Positions 46,423-57,516 of a DNA stretch of 64,000 nt are shown here, in pieces; position 1 is the stretch's first letter, and each line of letters starts with the position of its first letter. The notes beneath the pieces are model-generated. The model was not told the origin of the DNA and made no database searches. It worked only from the letters and a program-made list of their open reading frames with translations. The stretch is from Turnera subulata (Eukaryota > Streptophyta > Magnoliopsida > Malpighiales > Passifloraceae), in NCBI GenBank assembly GCA_028386065.3, contig JAKUCV010002285.1, forward strand, positions 1 through 64,000, in the 5' to 3' direction. The translations under genes and the position numbers were made by a program.

Positions 46423-46901
46423 TGTTGGACACGGGACCTTTCCAACATGCTTTGTCCTTACTCGCATGTTTCCAGGGAAAACTTCCCAGGAGGTCACCCA
46501 TCCTAGAATTGCTCCAAGTCAAGCACGTTTAACTTTAGAGTTTTTCTAGAATGAGCGTCGAAAAGGTAGGTGCACCTTGTTGATATAGTTAGTACCCATC
46601 AAACCGTTTAAGCTATTCTCGATTGTACAGTCCCATACCTGTACAACCTCGAAATCACTTCATTTGAGCTATTCTTAATTATACAGTCCCATACCTGTAT
46701 AATTATGAAATTGCCCCAACTGTGCAGCCCCATCCCTACACAGTCTCAGGATCTTTCCTATTCCGGTGTGGATTCGGTTCGTTCCTGTGCCCCTCCGTCT
46801 AAAAGCCTGCCAGAAGCTGCTCCTTGTCCATGCTCATCCCGGCACCGGCGTTCACTTCCCGCCCTCATAGACCCCCGGGATGTCATATTTTATCTGTGAC
46901 A
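46423..46901 (-). mobile_element. Cassandra-like LTR with embedded partial 5S rRNA sequence
   Basis: Read on the minus strand it runs TGTCACAGATAAAAT...CGTGTCCAACA. Within it, GTTAAACGTGCTTG and CTAGGATGGGTGACCTCCTG correspond to the internal promoter half of plant 5S rRNA; this 5S-derived promoter is the hallmark of Cassandra TRIM elements. The 5S part lies at about 46481-46533. It lacks the 5' part of 5S, so it is not a 5S gene. Three hairpins occupy 46623-46744. Flanks (CAAAC and TGCTT) do not match as a TSD, and the chromovirus does not resume on the right, so the junction is rearranged. Confidence 0.8.
46623..46744 (-). other. Three consecutive hairpins with a shared 8-nt loop and covarying stems
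   Basis: Plus-strand coordinates: stem TTGTACAG/CTGTACAA around TCCCATAC (46623-46646). An 11-bp stem ending ATACAG/CTGTAT around the same TCCCATAC (46676-46705). Stem ACTGTGCAG/CTACACAGT, 8 of 9 pairs, around CCCCATCC (46719-46744). The loop is conserved while paired stem positions change together. In the LTR's transcription sense the loop reads GTATGGGA. Confidence 0.85.
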
Positions 46902-47019
46902 TGCTTGTTGCTGTAGGATTCTCCTCTCATTTAATTTAGATTATTATAAAGTGTGTCTCCACGTCCAAGCTTCAAGTTTGCTAGAATGGCGAGGCCTTCA
47001 TACCTTTTGCTCCATCAGC

Positions 47020-47293
47020 GCAGTGTAGACAAGGCGACCCTATCTCTCCATACACTTTTGTCCTCTGTATGGAGAGGTTGATTCATCTTATCCACTAAGC
47101 AGTGAGCAGGAGAGAATAGAAGCCTATTCAACCCATTAGGGTTGCTCATATTCTAACGCATTTATTTTTCACATAAAACTACTATTGTTTGCTGAAGCTT
47201 CCACAACACTCACACTCGTTATCCAAATTTGGTTGTTCCTTCCTTGCGTTGCTTCGTCCTTAAAATTTTAAAGTCTCACCAACGATGTGCATC
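47020..47293 (+). pseudogene. LINE reverse-transcriptase fragment (third LINE, left piece)
   Basis: One frame reads RQGDPISPYTFVLCMERLIHL, the plant L1 RT segment just before the FADD box. Stops and frame changes follow. The sequence is cut by the LTR that starts at 47294 and seems to resume near 48880. Confidence 0.7.
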
Positions 47294-48774
47294 TGTGAAC
47301 ACCCAAATTTGACCCATTAAGATTCTATTGAATCATAAGATTGATGAGTTGGTCTTTGGTTGAAGCATGGATGGGATTTACTTTTAATAGAATTTATACG
47401 TTATAGTAATTAAGACTTTTATATGCCTAGGATTAATGAGACGATTTAATCGTAGGATATGTTAACGACTAAATTGCTAAAATGTATTTTATCTCACTAA
47501 ATTTGGGCTTGTTTATTTATTGAACCCAATTATATTTATTTTTGGGTTGAAGATAAACGTAAGGGTCCAATTTAATAAGCTTCAGAGTTGCACGGCCCAT
47601 TAACACCTTGCTTGCAGACAAATTTAGCTCTGGTTTTCGTGGAAAATCAGAGTTAAATCATTCCTTAATAGCAAGAATGTTTTTCGCATGATTTTGGCTT
47701 AAAATGTGGAATCAATGTGTGGTTAGTCAATTAGGAGATGATTGAGGGGAGTAGTAATCAAGAAAGTAGGGGATTCTGAGCAGTCTAGGGGTTAATTACG
47801 CGGTAGGATCAATCAGGGAGGAATTATGGGAGAATCGGGACCGAAAAAGGAAAGAACAAGTGAAACGCGTAGGCGCGGGCGGTCATCTCGGGATGACCGC
47901 CAGGCCTGGGAGGTCTTCCACCCATGATCGCCTGGCCTGGCTGTCAACCATAGGATGACCACCGGCCATGGCGGTCATGCACCCCCAGAAACGCGTTTTC
48001 TCCCCGATTTTCGCCCGTAATCTGATTCTACTCGGTTTTGGCCCAAATTTTTGGCCATTACCTTGATCATTAAGCTGGTCCACGCCCCTAGGCTACCCAG
48101 AACACTATAAATATTACCCCCCTCTCACATTTCAAAGGACACACATTCTATTACACAAAGACTCTTCATAAAGCTCGAGAGCTTGGAGAAACTCTACCTT
48201 AAGAAATAGTTCCATAGGCAAAACTCTGGTAGAATTTCGTGGGTAGCATCATCCACTGAAGGCAGCAAGATGGGAAAATCAAGAAGAACTCCAAGATTGA
48301 GTTGAGGAGTGGGAGGAAATTGTGTGGGATGCACAACCCAAACCAAGGAGCTAGATGAGGGCTACCAGAGGTAATCCTAATCACTTTTTGTCTGACCAAT
48401 TATTGTTGAGATGTTGATGTTGGTGATGATGTGATTGTTGTGATGCCATGTCGAGAACTATGTGGGCTTTGAACCCGGTCGCCGAGGTACGTAGGTGGTT
48501 TCTAGTGGTGGAAACTCAAGCCCAATCTTCTTCTTCTCCCCTTTCTTTTTAATATTCAGTTATTATGTGTTTTGGTGCTCACACTCGCACACTTGCACAA
48601 GGTATACAAAATCCTCTAATTGCACAAAGTTTTGCCCCAACATGGATGGGTGCCTAACACCTTCCCATCCATGACGAATTCCCGGGTCCAGCATCTTTGG
48701 TTCGCTATTTAGTTGCCTAAATGGAGTCACACGAAGGGTTTTTCCCAAGTTTTTGTCCCTTAATAAAATTTGGG
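47294..48774 (+). mobile_element. LTR of a Tat/Ogre-like Ty3/gypsy element with primer-binding site
   Basis: It starts TGTGAACACCC. TGGCGACTCC at about 48775 matches the tRNA-Arg-type primer site used by Tat/Ogre elements, so 47294-48774 is a 5'-type LTR of about 1.48 kb. A TATA box (CTATAAATA, about 48105-48113) precedes a leader-like stretch. Two hairpins built on GGTCATC/GATGACC lie about 150-220 bp upstream of it. Only about 100 bp of possible interior follows before LINE sequence resumes, so the body is deleted. Confidence 0.7.
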
Positions 48775-48879
48775 TGGCGACTCCAAAGATGTTGGATGAC
48801 GGTTATGAAGAAGGTGTAAAGGAAAGGTGAATAGGCCCAAGTGATTTTGGGTCGGGTATTCACATGGTGTTGGCATGAG

Positions 48880-50326
48880 GAAAATGAAGGTTGATCAACG
48901 ATGCTTTTAACATGAAGATTGCTGGGGAGTTGGTCTCGAACGAGAATGAATTCTGGGTTCCAATTTTTAGATTTAAATATATGCCCAATTTGACTTGTGG
49001 CCCCATTTGTTCCCAAATTCGTAGTGGCTCGAATTTGTGGTCTGCTGTCTAGAAGATTTGGCCAGCATTCGGGGGAACTTGAATGGGCTCTTGGAGATGG
49101 ACGAACAGTTAGCTTCTGGAAATATAAGTGGTTATTGGAAACCAAAGCCTACGAGAAAGATTGCCCAACTCAGCCGATTATAGAGAGGAAGTGAAGGTAG
49201 CTAAACTCCTAACACCTAATGGCGATTAGAACTGGGCGTTGCTCCAACAATGGCTACCTGCGGATAAGAGAGTGCAAGGTTGTGGTCATCACCCATTCCC
49301 AAACCTGAAAAGGGTAAATGGGCTGCTGCTTTGAATGGATTATTCTCTATAGGCACCACCTATGAAGCTTTCAAATGTAACAACTAGGGAGAGAAAGACA
49401 GCCTATGGAACGCTATTTGGCATTGGAAAGGGCCGGCACAGATAAAAGCATTCTTTTGGCTACCGACACATGAGAGATTGGTGACTAATCACCTCAGATT
49501 TATTCGCCATATCTCCTACCCTGATTTGTTCCCTAGATGTGAGAGAGCCCCAGAAACTGCTATCCATGTGATCCGAGATGGTGAGTTCGCTAGGCAAGTA
49601 TGGCTGAAGCTGGGTCACAACTCTCTTGTTGCTAACTTTTTCATGTTAGAACTCAAACCTTAGCTGTTGCGGAACTTGCAAAGCAGTAAGAATGGAGAAT
49701 TCTAGAGGATGTGTTTTGCGGTAACTTGATGGAAATTATGGGCATAGAGGAATGAGCTGGTTTTTGAAGATGTAATGGAGGAGAGAGGCAATTTAGCTAG
49801 GCATATTGAGGCCATCTCTACAAGCTTCAGGGAAGCCTTGGCCTACAGCTTTGTTGAAAGTAGACATCCCAAGCCGGTTATTCACAATTGGAAGCAGCCT
49901 AATGTAGAGTGTTTTAAGGCCAGCATCACCTCATCTAAAAACTGATTGAGGGAGTCTATAAAGATGCGAATGGTGATTTGACCGCATATTTTTGTATTCC
50001 GGAGAGAGTCTAGTGGGAATGCCAAGGATGAATTGTTAGCTACTTTGCATGGAGTCCGGTTTGCGAGGGGTTTGATGTTACACCCTTTTTCGCTAGAGTC
50101 AGAGGAGTGTAGTGGTATTGTGGAGGAAATTACTTCCCTTAACGGGGATCCTGACCCTGTACAACTAAATTTTGCAAATTATGAGGCCAATAATGTTAGC
50201 CCTTTCTTTTTTTCTCGGGGGTTAACATGTTTTGACTTCCCCCTTTCTGTAATTAACAGTCTCATTTGGAGGATAGAAGATCTGTGGGATAACTCCCCGG
50301 CTGTTGTAGTTTGTTACAGTAAGTAA
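48880..50326 (+). pseudogene. Third LINE, right piece: RT-distal, zinc-finger and RNase H remnants
   Basis: Frames read AGELVSNENEFWVPIFRFKY and LEWALGDGRTVSFWKYKW (the region after RT). AFFWLPTHERLVTNHLRF with HVIRDGEFARQVW (zf-RVT) follows near 49450-49610. An RNase H-like segment ending in a 97-codon frame at 50033-50326 closes it. Many stops and frame changes interrupt it. It appears to be the continuation of 47020-47293, separated by the LTR. Confidence 0.7.
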
Positions 50327-50640
50327 TATATTGTCTTTTCCTGGTCAGAGACCAAACGCGACTCCATATGTACCAGCAACGTGCACCAGCTTAAATGAAA
50401 ATTTCGTCTTTTTTCTTGAACATTGATGAAAATTTCGTTATATATATGTATACCAGCTGTTATTTTGTTATAGTAAGTAATATATTGCATGCCTTTTCCT
50501 GGTCACAGTCCAGAAGCACTCCATAGTCCATATGTAGTGTACCAGCAACGTGCACCGGCTTAATACTGATGAAAATTTCGTTTTTTTTTAAAAAAAAAAT
50601 TGATGAAAATTTCGTTTTAGATATATATTTATTGACATCC
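50318..50640. repeat. Ancient tandem duplication (~153-bp period) upstream of the TT8-like gene
   Basis: TAGTAAGTAATATATTG, TTTTCCTGGTCA, ACCAGCAACGTGCACC and GATGAAAATTTCGTT occur in the same order in two units starting near 50318 and 50472. The units have diverged by small indels and T-runs. The left unit overlaps the 3' end of the LINE remnant. The block ends about 740 bp before the bHLH start codon. Confidence 0.85.
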
Positions 50641-51381
50641 ACAAAAAGAAAGACAGCGAATCGATATTTTCTCCAACTTATTTATTTATGTTTTTCGGAC
50701 AACCATATTGTGTTCGACTTTAGCGCTTTCTTCTTGTTTCACTCTACTCGCGAATGCGCGCGTGTCGACAAGGGTATGCGTTTTTGAGGAGGCGTCGCTT
50801 TGGCAGGTACCGTTATACTGGCTGGTAGAACAACCAGTCAAAACTCAAAACTAAACCCCCACACACACTTCTTCTTTCTATATATGTTTTTGTATCTAAT
50901 TATCTCCATCCATCAATCTCTCTTACAGCCGACGAAACCCTAACTACTACTCCTTCTCCTCTCCCTCTCCATAGAAATTTCATCGCTATTGCTCCAACAA
51001 CCCTTCAATTCTTTCTCTTCTTCCTCCTCTAATTAATATATCTACTTCTCTTTTTTAGTTTCACCTGCAAGTGTAGGTGGCCCGTGGCCGTGCTACTTCA
51101 CCTTCTCTCCCATCCTTAAATCCTCACCTTCTCTTCTCTCTTTTCTGATTCCAGAATTTGAGGTTTGATTTTCAGTTTGAGTGATCCTGTGTCTTTCTGG
51201 GTTGTCCATTCGTTATATTAGAAACTCCCTGTGGATCTTTCCCCTTTCTTTTTCTTCCCTACGTACTTATACATTTTCTAAGAACCTGGCTGGGTTTTTG
51301 GCTAAAGTACGTAGCATCGACCTTACATTTGTAATCTAGGAACCGAAAAAAGTTAGTGGGTGATCATTACAGTTACAAACA
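50641..51381 (+). promoter_or_regulatory. Upstream region and 5' leader of the TT8-like bHLH gene
   Basis: A TATA-like CTATATATG lies near 50879-50887. It is followed by a CT-rich stretch with AAACCCTAA (about 50936-50944) and long pyrimidine runs typical of a plant 5' UTR. Two TACGTA elements (near 51262 and 51309) could bind bZIP proteins. No experimental start site can be inferred, and a 5'-UTR intron cannot be excluded. Confidence 0.5.
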
Positions 51382-54300
51382 ATGGCTGCGCCGCCAAGTA
51401 GCCGTTTGCAGAATATGTTGCAGGCAGCGGTGCAGTCGGTTCAGTGGACTTACAGTCTCTTTTGGCAAATCTGTCCACAACAAGGGTAGCGTAATTACTT
51501 ACTACAATAACGAGGAGATTATTATATATCATCCTATCATGCTTACTTTATTTCCACATATTTTTCACCGACGTAAATGCAATTTCTTGTTAACTATATA
51601 TAATCAGGATATTGGTGTGGGGGGATGGTTATTACAACGGAGCAATCAAGACTCGGAAGACAGTGCAACCGATGGAGGTTAGTGCCGAGGAGGCGTCTTT
51701 GCAGAGGAGCCAACAGCTTAGAGAGCTCTACGAATCATTGTCCGCCGGGGAAACAAACCAGCCAACACGGCGGCCTTGTGCTGCCCTTTCACCGGAGGAC
51801 TTGACGGAGTCTGAATGGTTTTATCTGATGTGTGTGTCCTTCTCTTTTCCTCCTGGTGTAGGGTAGGTTTCTTCCGAGGCTATAACGATTCTATATATTT
51901 ATATCCCGTTCTCTTCTCTACTTGTCGTTTAGTTGCTCATAACAATTTCCTTCGGTGTAAATTTCTTATTTTGGCGGAGCACATTGCTCCTTATACTCTG
52001 CAACTAAAAGAGGAAAGGAGTGATCACAACCTTACCCATATAATAGAAAAGGAATGACAAATGGCTGTAACGACCCCGTTTGTTTGTTCACTGTAAAAAT
52101 TATATACTTTCCTAATAATAAAAAAAAAAGAAAATTATATACTTTCAAGTGTACCTCTCTTCAGAAATTAAGTTAATTTAGTGGCACATTTAGAGATTTC
52201 CCAATATATATGCACCTAAAGTGACTAGATATATTTGCAGCAAAATATATATTCGCTCCTTTTCCTAGACCACTATACCATCCCATTTGTTGCCTCCTCT
52301 TTCCTCTTAATTGGCATGACAAAACTTACATGGTTAGTACCACTAGTTAATTGCTACCTTGTAGAGACATGTTTCCCTTATTCATCAGAAATGCAGCACT
52401 CAGATGAATTTTACTCGCTCTTATATCAAATTTCACCCAAGGCTTGTCCAGCGAAATCGTGGCTTGATCATTTATTATCTTTTGTAATTGACTAACATTG
52501 TTGCGCATCTCCCGATCCAAAATACAGGTCCTTGTATTTGACCGGTAATTATTGTGTAGAGGAAAATGTAACATATATGTAATTAAGAATGGTGTACTGT
52601 GTAGGTTACCGGGAAAGGCTTACGCTAGGAGGCAGCACGTATGGCTCGCCGGTGCAAATGAGGTTGACAGTAAAACCTTCTCTAGAGCTATCCTCGCCAA
52701 GGTATATACAGCATTCTTCATCCCTGATTCAGGGACAATAAAAAGGAACTACTTAATTAATTACATCTTGCTTGCACTTGATTTGAACAATCAGTATTTC
52801 GTAGTTTAATGGCATTGAATCAGGATGGACTTTAAAGGAGATGCATGAATTCCTGGGTACCGGTGGTCCAAGTTTCTTTTTATATGGAATGATTGAAAAT
52901 TTTCTGATGTGCGTTGATGGAATAAATTAGTTAATTATCACTTTTTCTCGGTCCAGCTAGCGTTACTTTCAAATGACATGTTGATCAGTAATTGCCCCAC
53001 TTAAGTTCTTTTCTTAGACAAGTAATTAAAGTATCCTAAAATCAAGATCAACAATCACCATATTTATTGCTAAACAAGAGTCATGATCAGCAATTACTAA
53101 CTGCAAATTGCACAACAAGCTCTCTGGATAGGGGACGAGTTCCGTCTGCTTAATTGGCATCCCACTTGTTTCTACTTTCTTGGTATGGCTCACTTGTTGT
53201 TGGCTGATGCCACAGGTGCTAGGGTTTTTAGTGATTTCATGATGTAATTTACTTAACTAGATCCTCTTCCTACCAAAAAAAAAAAAACCTTCACTTCTAC
53301 AATAGCACAAGGAAATGTTTAAATCTTTTAGTTTGAAAAACTTGTTCTTAAGTTTAACACTCAGCATAAGCAAAAAGACTATCTTTTAAGAAAAAATTCC
53401 CATATAAACTATTTGCTTAAAACTTTCGTGTTCTTTAAGGTGGTTGGTTCACAAATTTCATGTGTGGAATAATAGTAGAAATTTAACGGTACCATTAATT
53501 AATTTATGCAATCAGCGTTAATTTAGAGTTTTTGAATTACTAATGTTTTTCTAATATATCTCTTTTCTTGAACACGGGCGATTGACCTCTCCTCCTCAGA
53601 GTGCTCGTATACAGGTCCGTATATAGAATATGCCTATCAACTTAGTTTTGAGACAACAAATTCCTACTTGTCTGGGGTTTATGCTTACCCTCTATACATT
53701 GTCATTGATCATAGAATTTCTCATTGATTCTTGCAGACTGTGGTATGCATTCCACTTCTAGATGGTGTGGTTGAATTTGGAAACACAGATAAGGTAAATA
53801 TTACACATCGTTATTTTTTTTTTTTTCCCTCAATCACTTATTAATTAATTAGTTAACGAGGAATGAGAATATATAATTCTTTTCTTTTATGAGGGAGAAT
53901 ATATAATTCTTTTTTTTCATACTTTATTACTTCTTATTAATTACTGTAAAAATCTTCTCAGTACACTACTAGTGTCTTTAATTCTTGTTGTTCCTAAAAG
54001 CCAAATGAAGCGTGAGAGTTTAATATTCGATGGTTATGCAGAATCGACATAATCTTGTCTCGTACATATATTATATTAATGTATTAAGTATATATGTATA
54101 TATCTTTACACAAAAAAGTTTATATGTAAAAGGTTCAAGAAGACCTGGGGTTTATTCAACACGTAAAAAGCTTCTTCAGTGATCACTGCCACACCCACCC
54201 GCTCCCGCCAAAACCAGCTCTTTCCGAGCACTCCACCTCCAACCCTGCCACCTCATCAGACCACTTCCATTTTCAGTCTGCTTCCGCCCCTGCCATGTAC

Positions 54301-56763
54301 GGCGGCGCCGCTGCATCGGGTACGCCAATCAACACAAACCAAGAGGACGAAGAAGAGGACCATGGAGGCGACGAGGAGGAGGAGGAGGAGGAGGAAGCGG
54401 AGTCGGACGACTCAGACGCTGAAACGGGTGGTCGTGATCAGAACCCGAGTCAGGCTCAAATCTCACAAGGTGCCGCCGCGGCGGCGGCTGAGCCCAGTGA
54501 GCTGATGCAGGTGGAGATGTCTGAGGATATCCGTCTCGGGTCGCCTGATGATGGGTCGAATAACATGGACCCGGATAATTTCCCCTTGATTGGGACAGAG
54601 AACGCGGACGAGGATCCTCATCAGCGGAGAGTGGTTGACTCGTTTAGGGCTGAGTCGAGTCCGAGGTGGACAGTGACGCCCGATCCGTTAACTGGTTGTC
54701 TTGAATTGCCACCTTCAGGTAATAATGAATTAATTAGCTGCTACTTATGACACACTTTTGCATGATTTGATACCTGCGCACCTTATTACATAGTATACCT
54801 GAAATTTTTGCTTTGATTAATGTGGACCACTCATAGAGAACTATTCGTGTCGCTGATAATTAATCATCCTAGATTCTTTATTGATGAAGTTATAGTAAAT
54901 TCATATACGGTTGTTAAGCTTTGCCATGCAGAGCATGCAAATTGGTCCTTTGTTGGGCCTTTGCTTCGACTTCCTTTTTCTGTCATTGGGTGCTATAACT
55001 ATTGATGCGTGTGTGGGTACCACTACACACTTGATAATAGACTGGCATGGGGTCTTTTTTCTTTTTTTTTTTTTTGGTAATTAGAGGGAGGAAGGCAAAA
55101 AGCCTAGTAGATTTGGGTCATTGAACTTTCGGGTAGTCCAACTGGTAAGGAACAAAATAGGAAAAAATAAAAGTCTATCTGCTGGAGAGCATTATGGTGC
55201 GCATCTCAGAGATGATTGCGAGTTTTCATTAGTAGCCTCAATTTTCAGTGACAGTGCCTGAAAGTTCCAGCAGTTTGCCTGCTTCGTTGCTGGGCTACTG
55301 ATGGCTCTCTTTTATTTATTTTTTTTTTGATAAACTAATTAAATGTAAAGCTTAATACAGTAACTCATTAATTAGATTTCAATTCTTCAGCTCTCTTCTC
55401 TTTCCTAGAATAATACTCAAAGCAGTACTTGTTTCTTTTAATGTTTATGATCACAACAACCACCCATCATTTATTACATCTCTCTGTTTTCATCTAAAAG
55501 ATTTACACTATAGCATTCCTCAAATTCTTTGTTCTTCCTTGAAGAGAAGAAGTATTACCATAACTTACATAATGAGATTCTTTTTACTTTTCGGGCAACT
55601 CATAAGATGTGCATTTTTAACCCTCCCGTTCTATACCAGAATAATTAATTTTACAGCTGAAATATCTGCAGGACCATCTCCACTTGAAGATTTGATACAA
55701 GACGATATCCACTATTCTCAGACAGTGTCTACCATACTCCAAACCCAGTCCACACGATGGGTGGAGTCCTCCACTATTTCATACATGCCATACTCCAACC
55801 AATCAGCGTTTGCCAAGTGGACCGCCCGCTCGGACCAGCACCACCACGTGCCGGTAGAGGGAACCTCTCAATGGCTCCTCAAATACATCTTGTTCAGCGT
55901 ACCTTACCTGCACAGCAAATACAGGGAAGAAAATTCCCCCAAGTTACGGGAAAACGACGCCGCCTCCAACCGATTCCGTAAGGGCACCCAACAGGAGGAG
56001 CCCAGTGCCAATCACGTGCTCGCGGAACGACGCCGACGCGAGAAGCTTAACGAGAAGTTCATTATTTTGAGGTCATTAGTCCCTTTCGTGACCAAAATGG
56101 ACAAGGCCTCCATTTTAGGGGACACAATAGAGTACCTGAAGCAGCTACGGAAGAAGATTCAGGATTTGGAGGCGTCTAACCGGCAGATGGAGTTAGAGAA
56201 ACAGTCTAGATTAGTGGACCCACCGCAGAGAACTTCTTCTTCCAAAGAGCTAAGGAGTGGGGTCACGGTGGTGGACCGGGCTAGGGTTGGGCCCGGGCCC
56301 GACAAGAGGAAGTTGAGGATAGTGGAAGGGAGTGGTGGTGGTACAAAGCCCAAGGTGGCGGAGTCACCCCCACCGGAGACAAGCGTAGAGGTGTCTATAA
56401 TAGAGACCGATGCATTGTTGGAGCTGCAATGCAGGCATAGGGAAGGTTTGTTACTTGATATAATGCAAATGCTGAGGGAGCTCAGGATAGAGACCACTGT
56501 GGTTCAATCTTCTTTGAACAACGGTGTCTTTGTAGGAGAACTAAGGGCCAAGGTAAAGTCTCTACAATTTTAACATAGTAATTCCCGGTCACTCCATCTT
56601 AAGGTTGTTTGTTTATAAACAGTTGAAAGATAAAAGAAAAAGAAAGGTTTTGCTTCACTGCTCATTTTCTACTTAATTGCAGGTGAAGGATAATGTTTAT
56701 GGCAAGAAAGTCAGCATTACGGAGGTGAAGAGAGCAGTACATCAAGTAATTCCCCACGACTGA
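51382..56763 (+). CDS. TT8: TT8/AN1-type bHLH transcription factor (subgroup IIIf) of flavonoid regulation
   Basis: Eight exons: 51382-51485, 51608-51862, 52605-52701, 53600-53614, 53737-53793, 54133-54718, 55672-56552 and 56683-56763. They form 2076 nt (691 residues) in one frame with GT-AG introns. The N-terminus MAAPPSSRLQNMLQAAVQSV with WTYSLFWQ starts the MYB-interacting bHLH-MYC_N domain. A Glu/Asp-rich stretch follows in exon 6. The bHLH domain starts at about residue 482 (NHVLAERRRREKLNEKF), with the DNA-contacting H486, E490 and R494. A C-terminal ACT-like domain fills about 615-690. Family members join R2R3-MYB and WD40 proteins (MBW complex) in the nucleus to switch on anthocyanin and proanthocyanidin genes. 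Exon 4 is only 15 nt. No disabling lesion is seen. Orthology is inferred from the characteristic N-terminus and domain order. Confidence 0.93.
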
Positions 56764-57516
56764 TGGAACAAACTAAAATTTAGAAGAATCCACTTACTAG
56801 CAGCATTTGCTGCTGCTATTTTGGTCCTCGGTTGTACAATCTGCTGTCCTAATAATTATAGATGTCGAGGCCATTCCTCACTTGTAAATCTAACAAAGCA
56901 TGAATAGGAAGAGCATCAGGAGAGACCTTCGTGCTCTTCTAACTTCACTTATAGTTCCAATCACAATTTAGCCAGGTAAAACATAAACAAACGAGTCTCT
57001 CCTACAGCAGTGAGAAATAGAGAAAAGGCCAAAAAGATCTGCTGAGTCTTGGTTTCGTCAAAAGGACGGATCTATGATTAAGCAGTAACAAATTATAAAC
57101 TGGTGTTTTGTGGCATTAAACACAAGCAAAGGATCTGTTCAATTTCCTTGTAATGGAGTTGGGATTCACCAGAATTCCTTTAAGAGCCGCTTTTGAACAT
57201 TTAATATGCATATGTTAAAAGCTTCTCAGAAAGAATTTTACATAAACTATCAAGGACTTTAATACATCTATTGACCTAATACCATTAATATAAAAAAAAG
57301 AGAAAAAAACTGACCTAATACCAAAAGAACACACACCATTCTAGCACCCAACAGAAGTCACATGATAAACTAACATCACTGTCACAAAATTAATATCAGG
57401 AGCTCCGCACAAACAACAAAATATTACTTGCAGGGCCACCATCATAAATATGCGACCCACTTGAACAGACTAAATAAGATGTAGACCACCACACGGAACT
57501 TGTAGCAGGACCAACC
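56764..57516. other. Convergent 3' intergenic region between TT8-like gene and XPD
   Basis: Only 753 bp separate two stop codons facing each other, so the 3' UTRs of both genes must lie here. No third gene is visible. An AATAAT-like sequence near 56850 may serve the plus-strand gene, but polyadenylation sites cannot be fixed. Confidence 0.6.

Noticed and set aside
46481..46533. A 5S rRNA gene.
   Set aside because: Only the 3'-half promoter part of 5S is present, with changes, and it is embedded in a Cassandra-like LTR.
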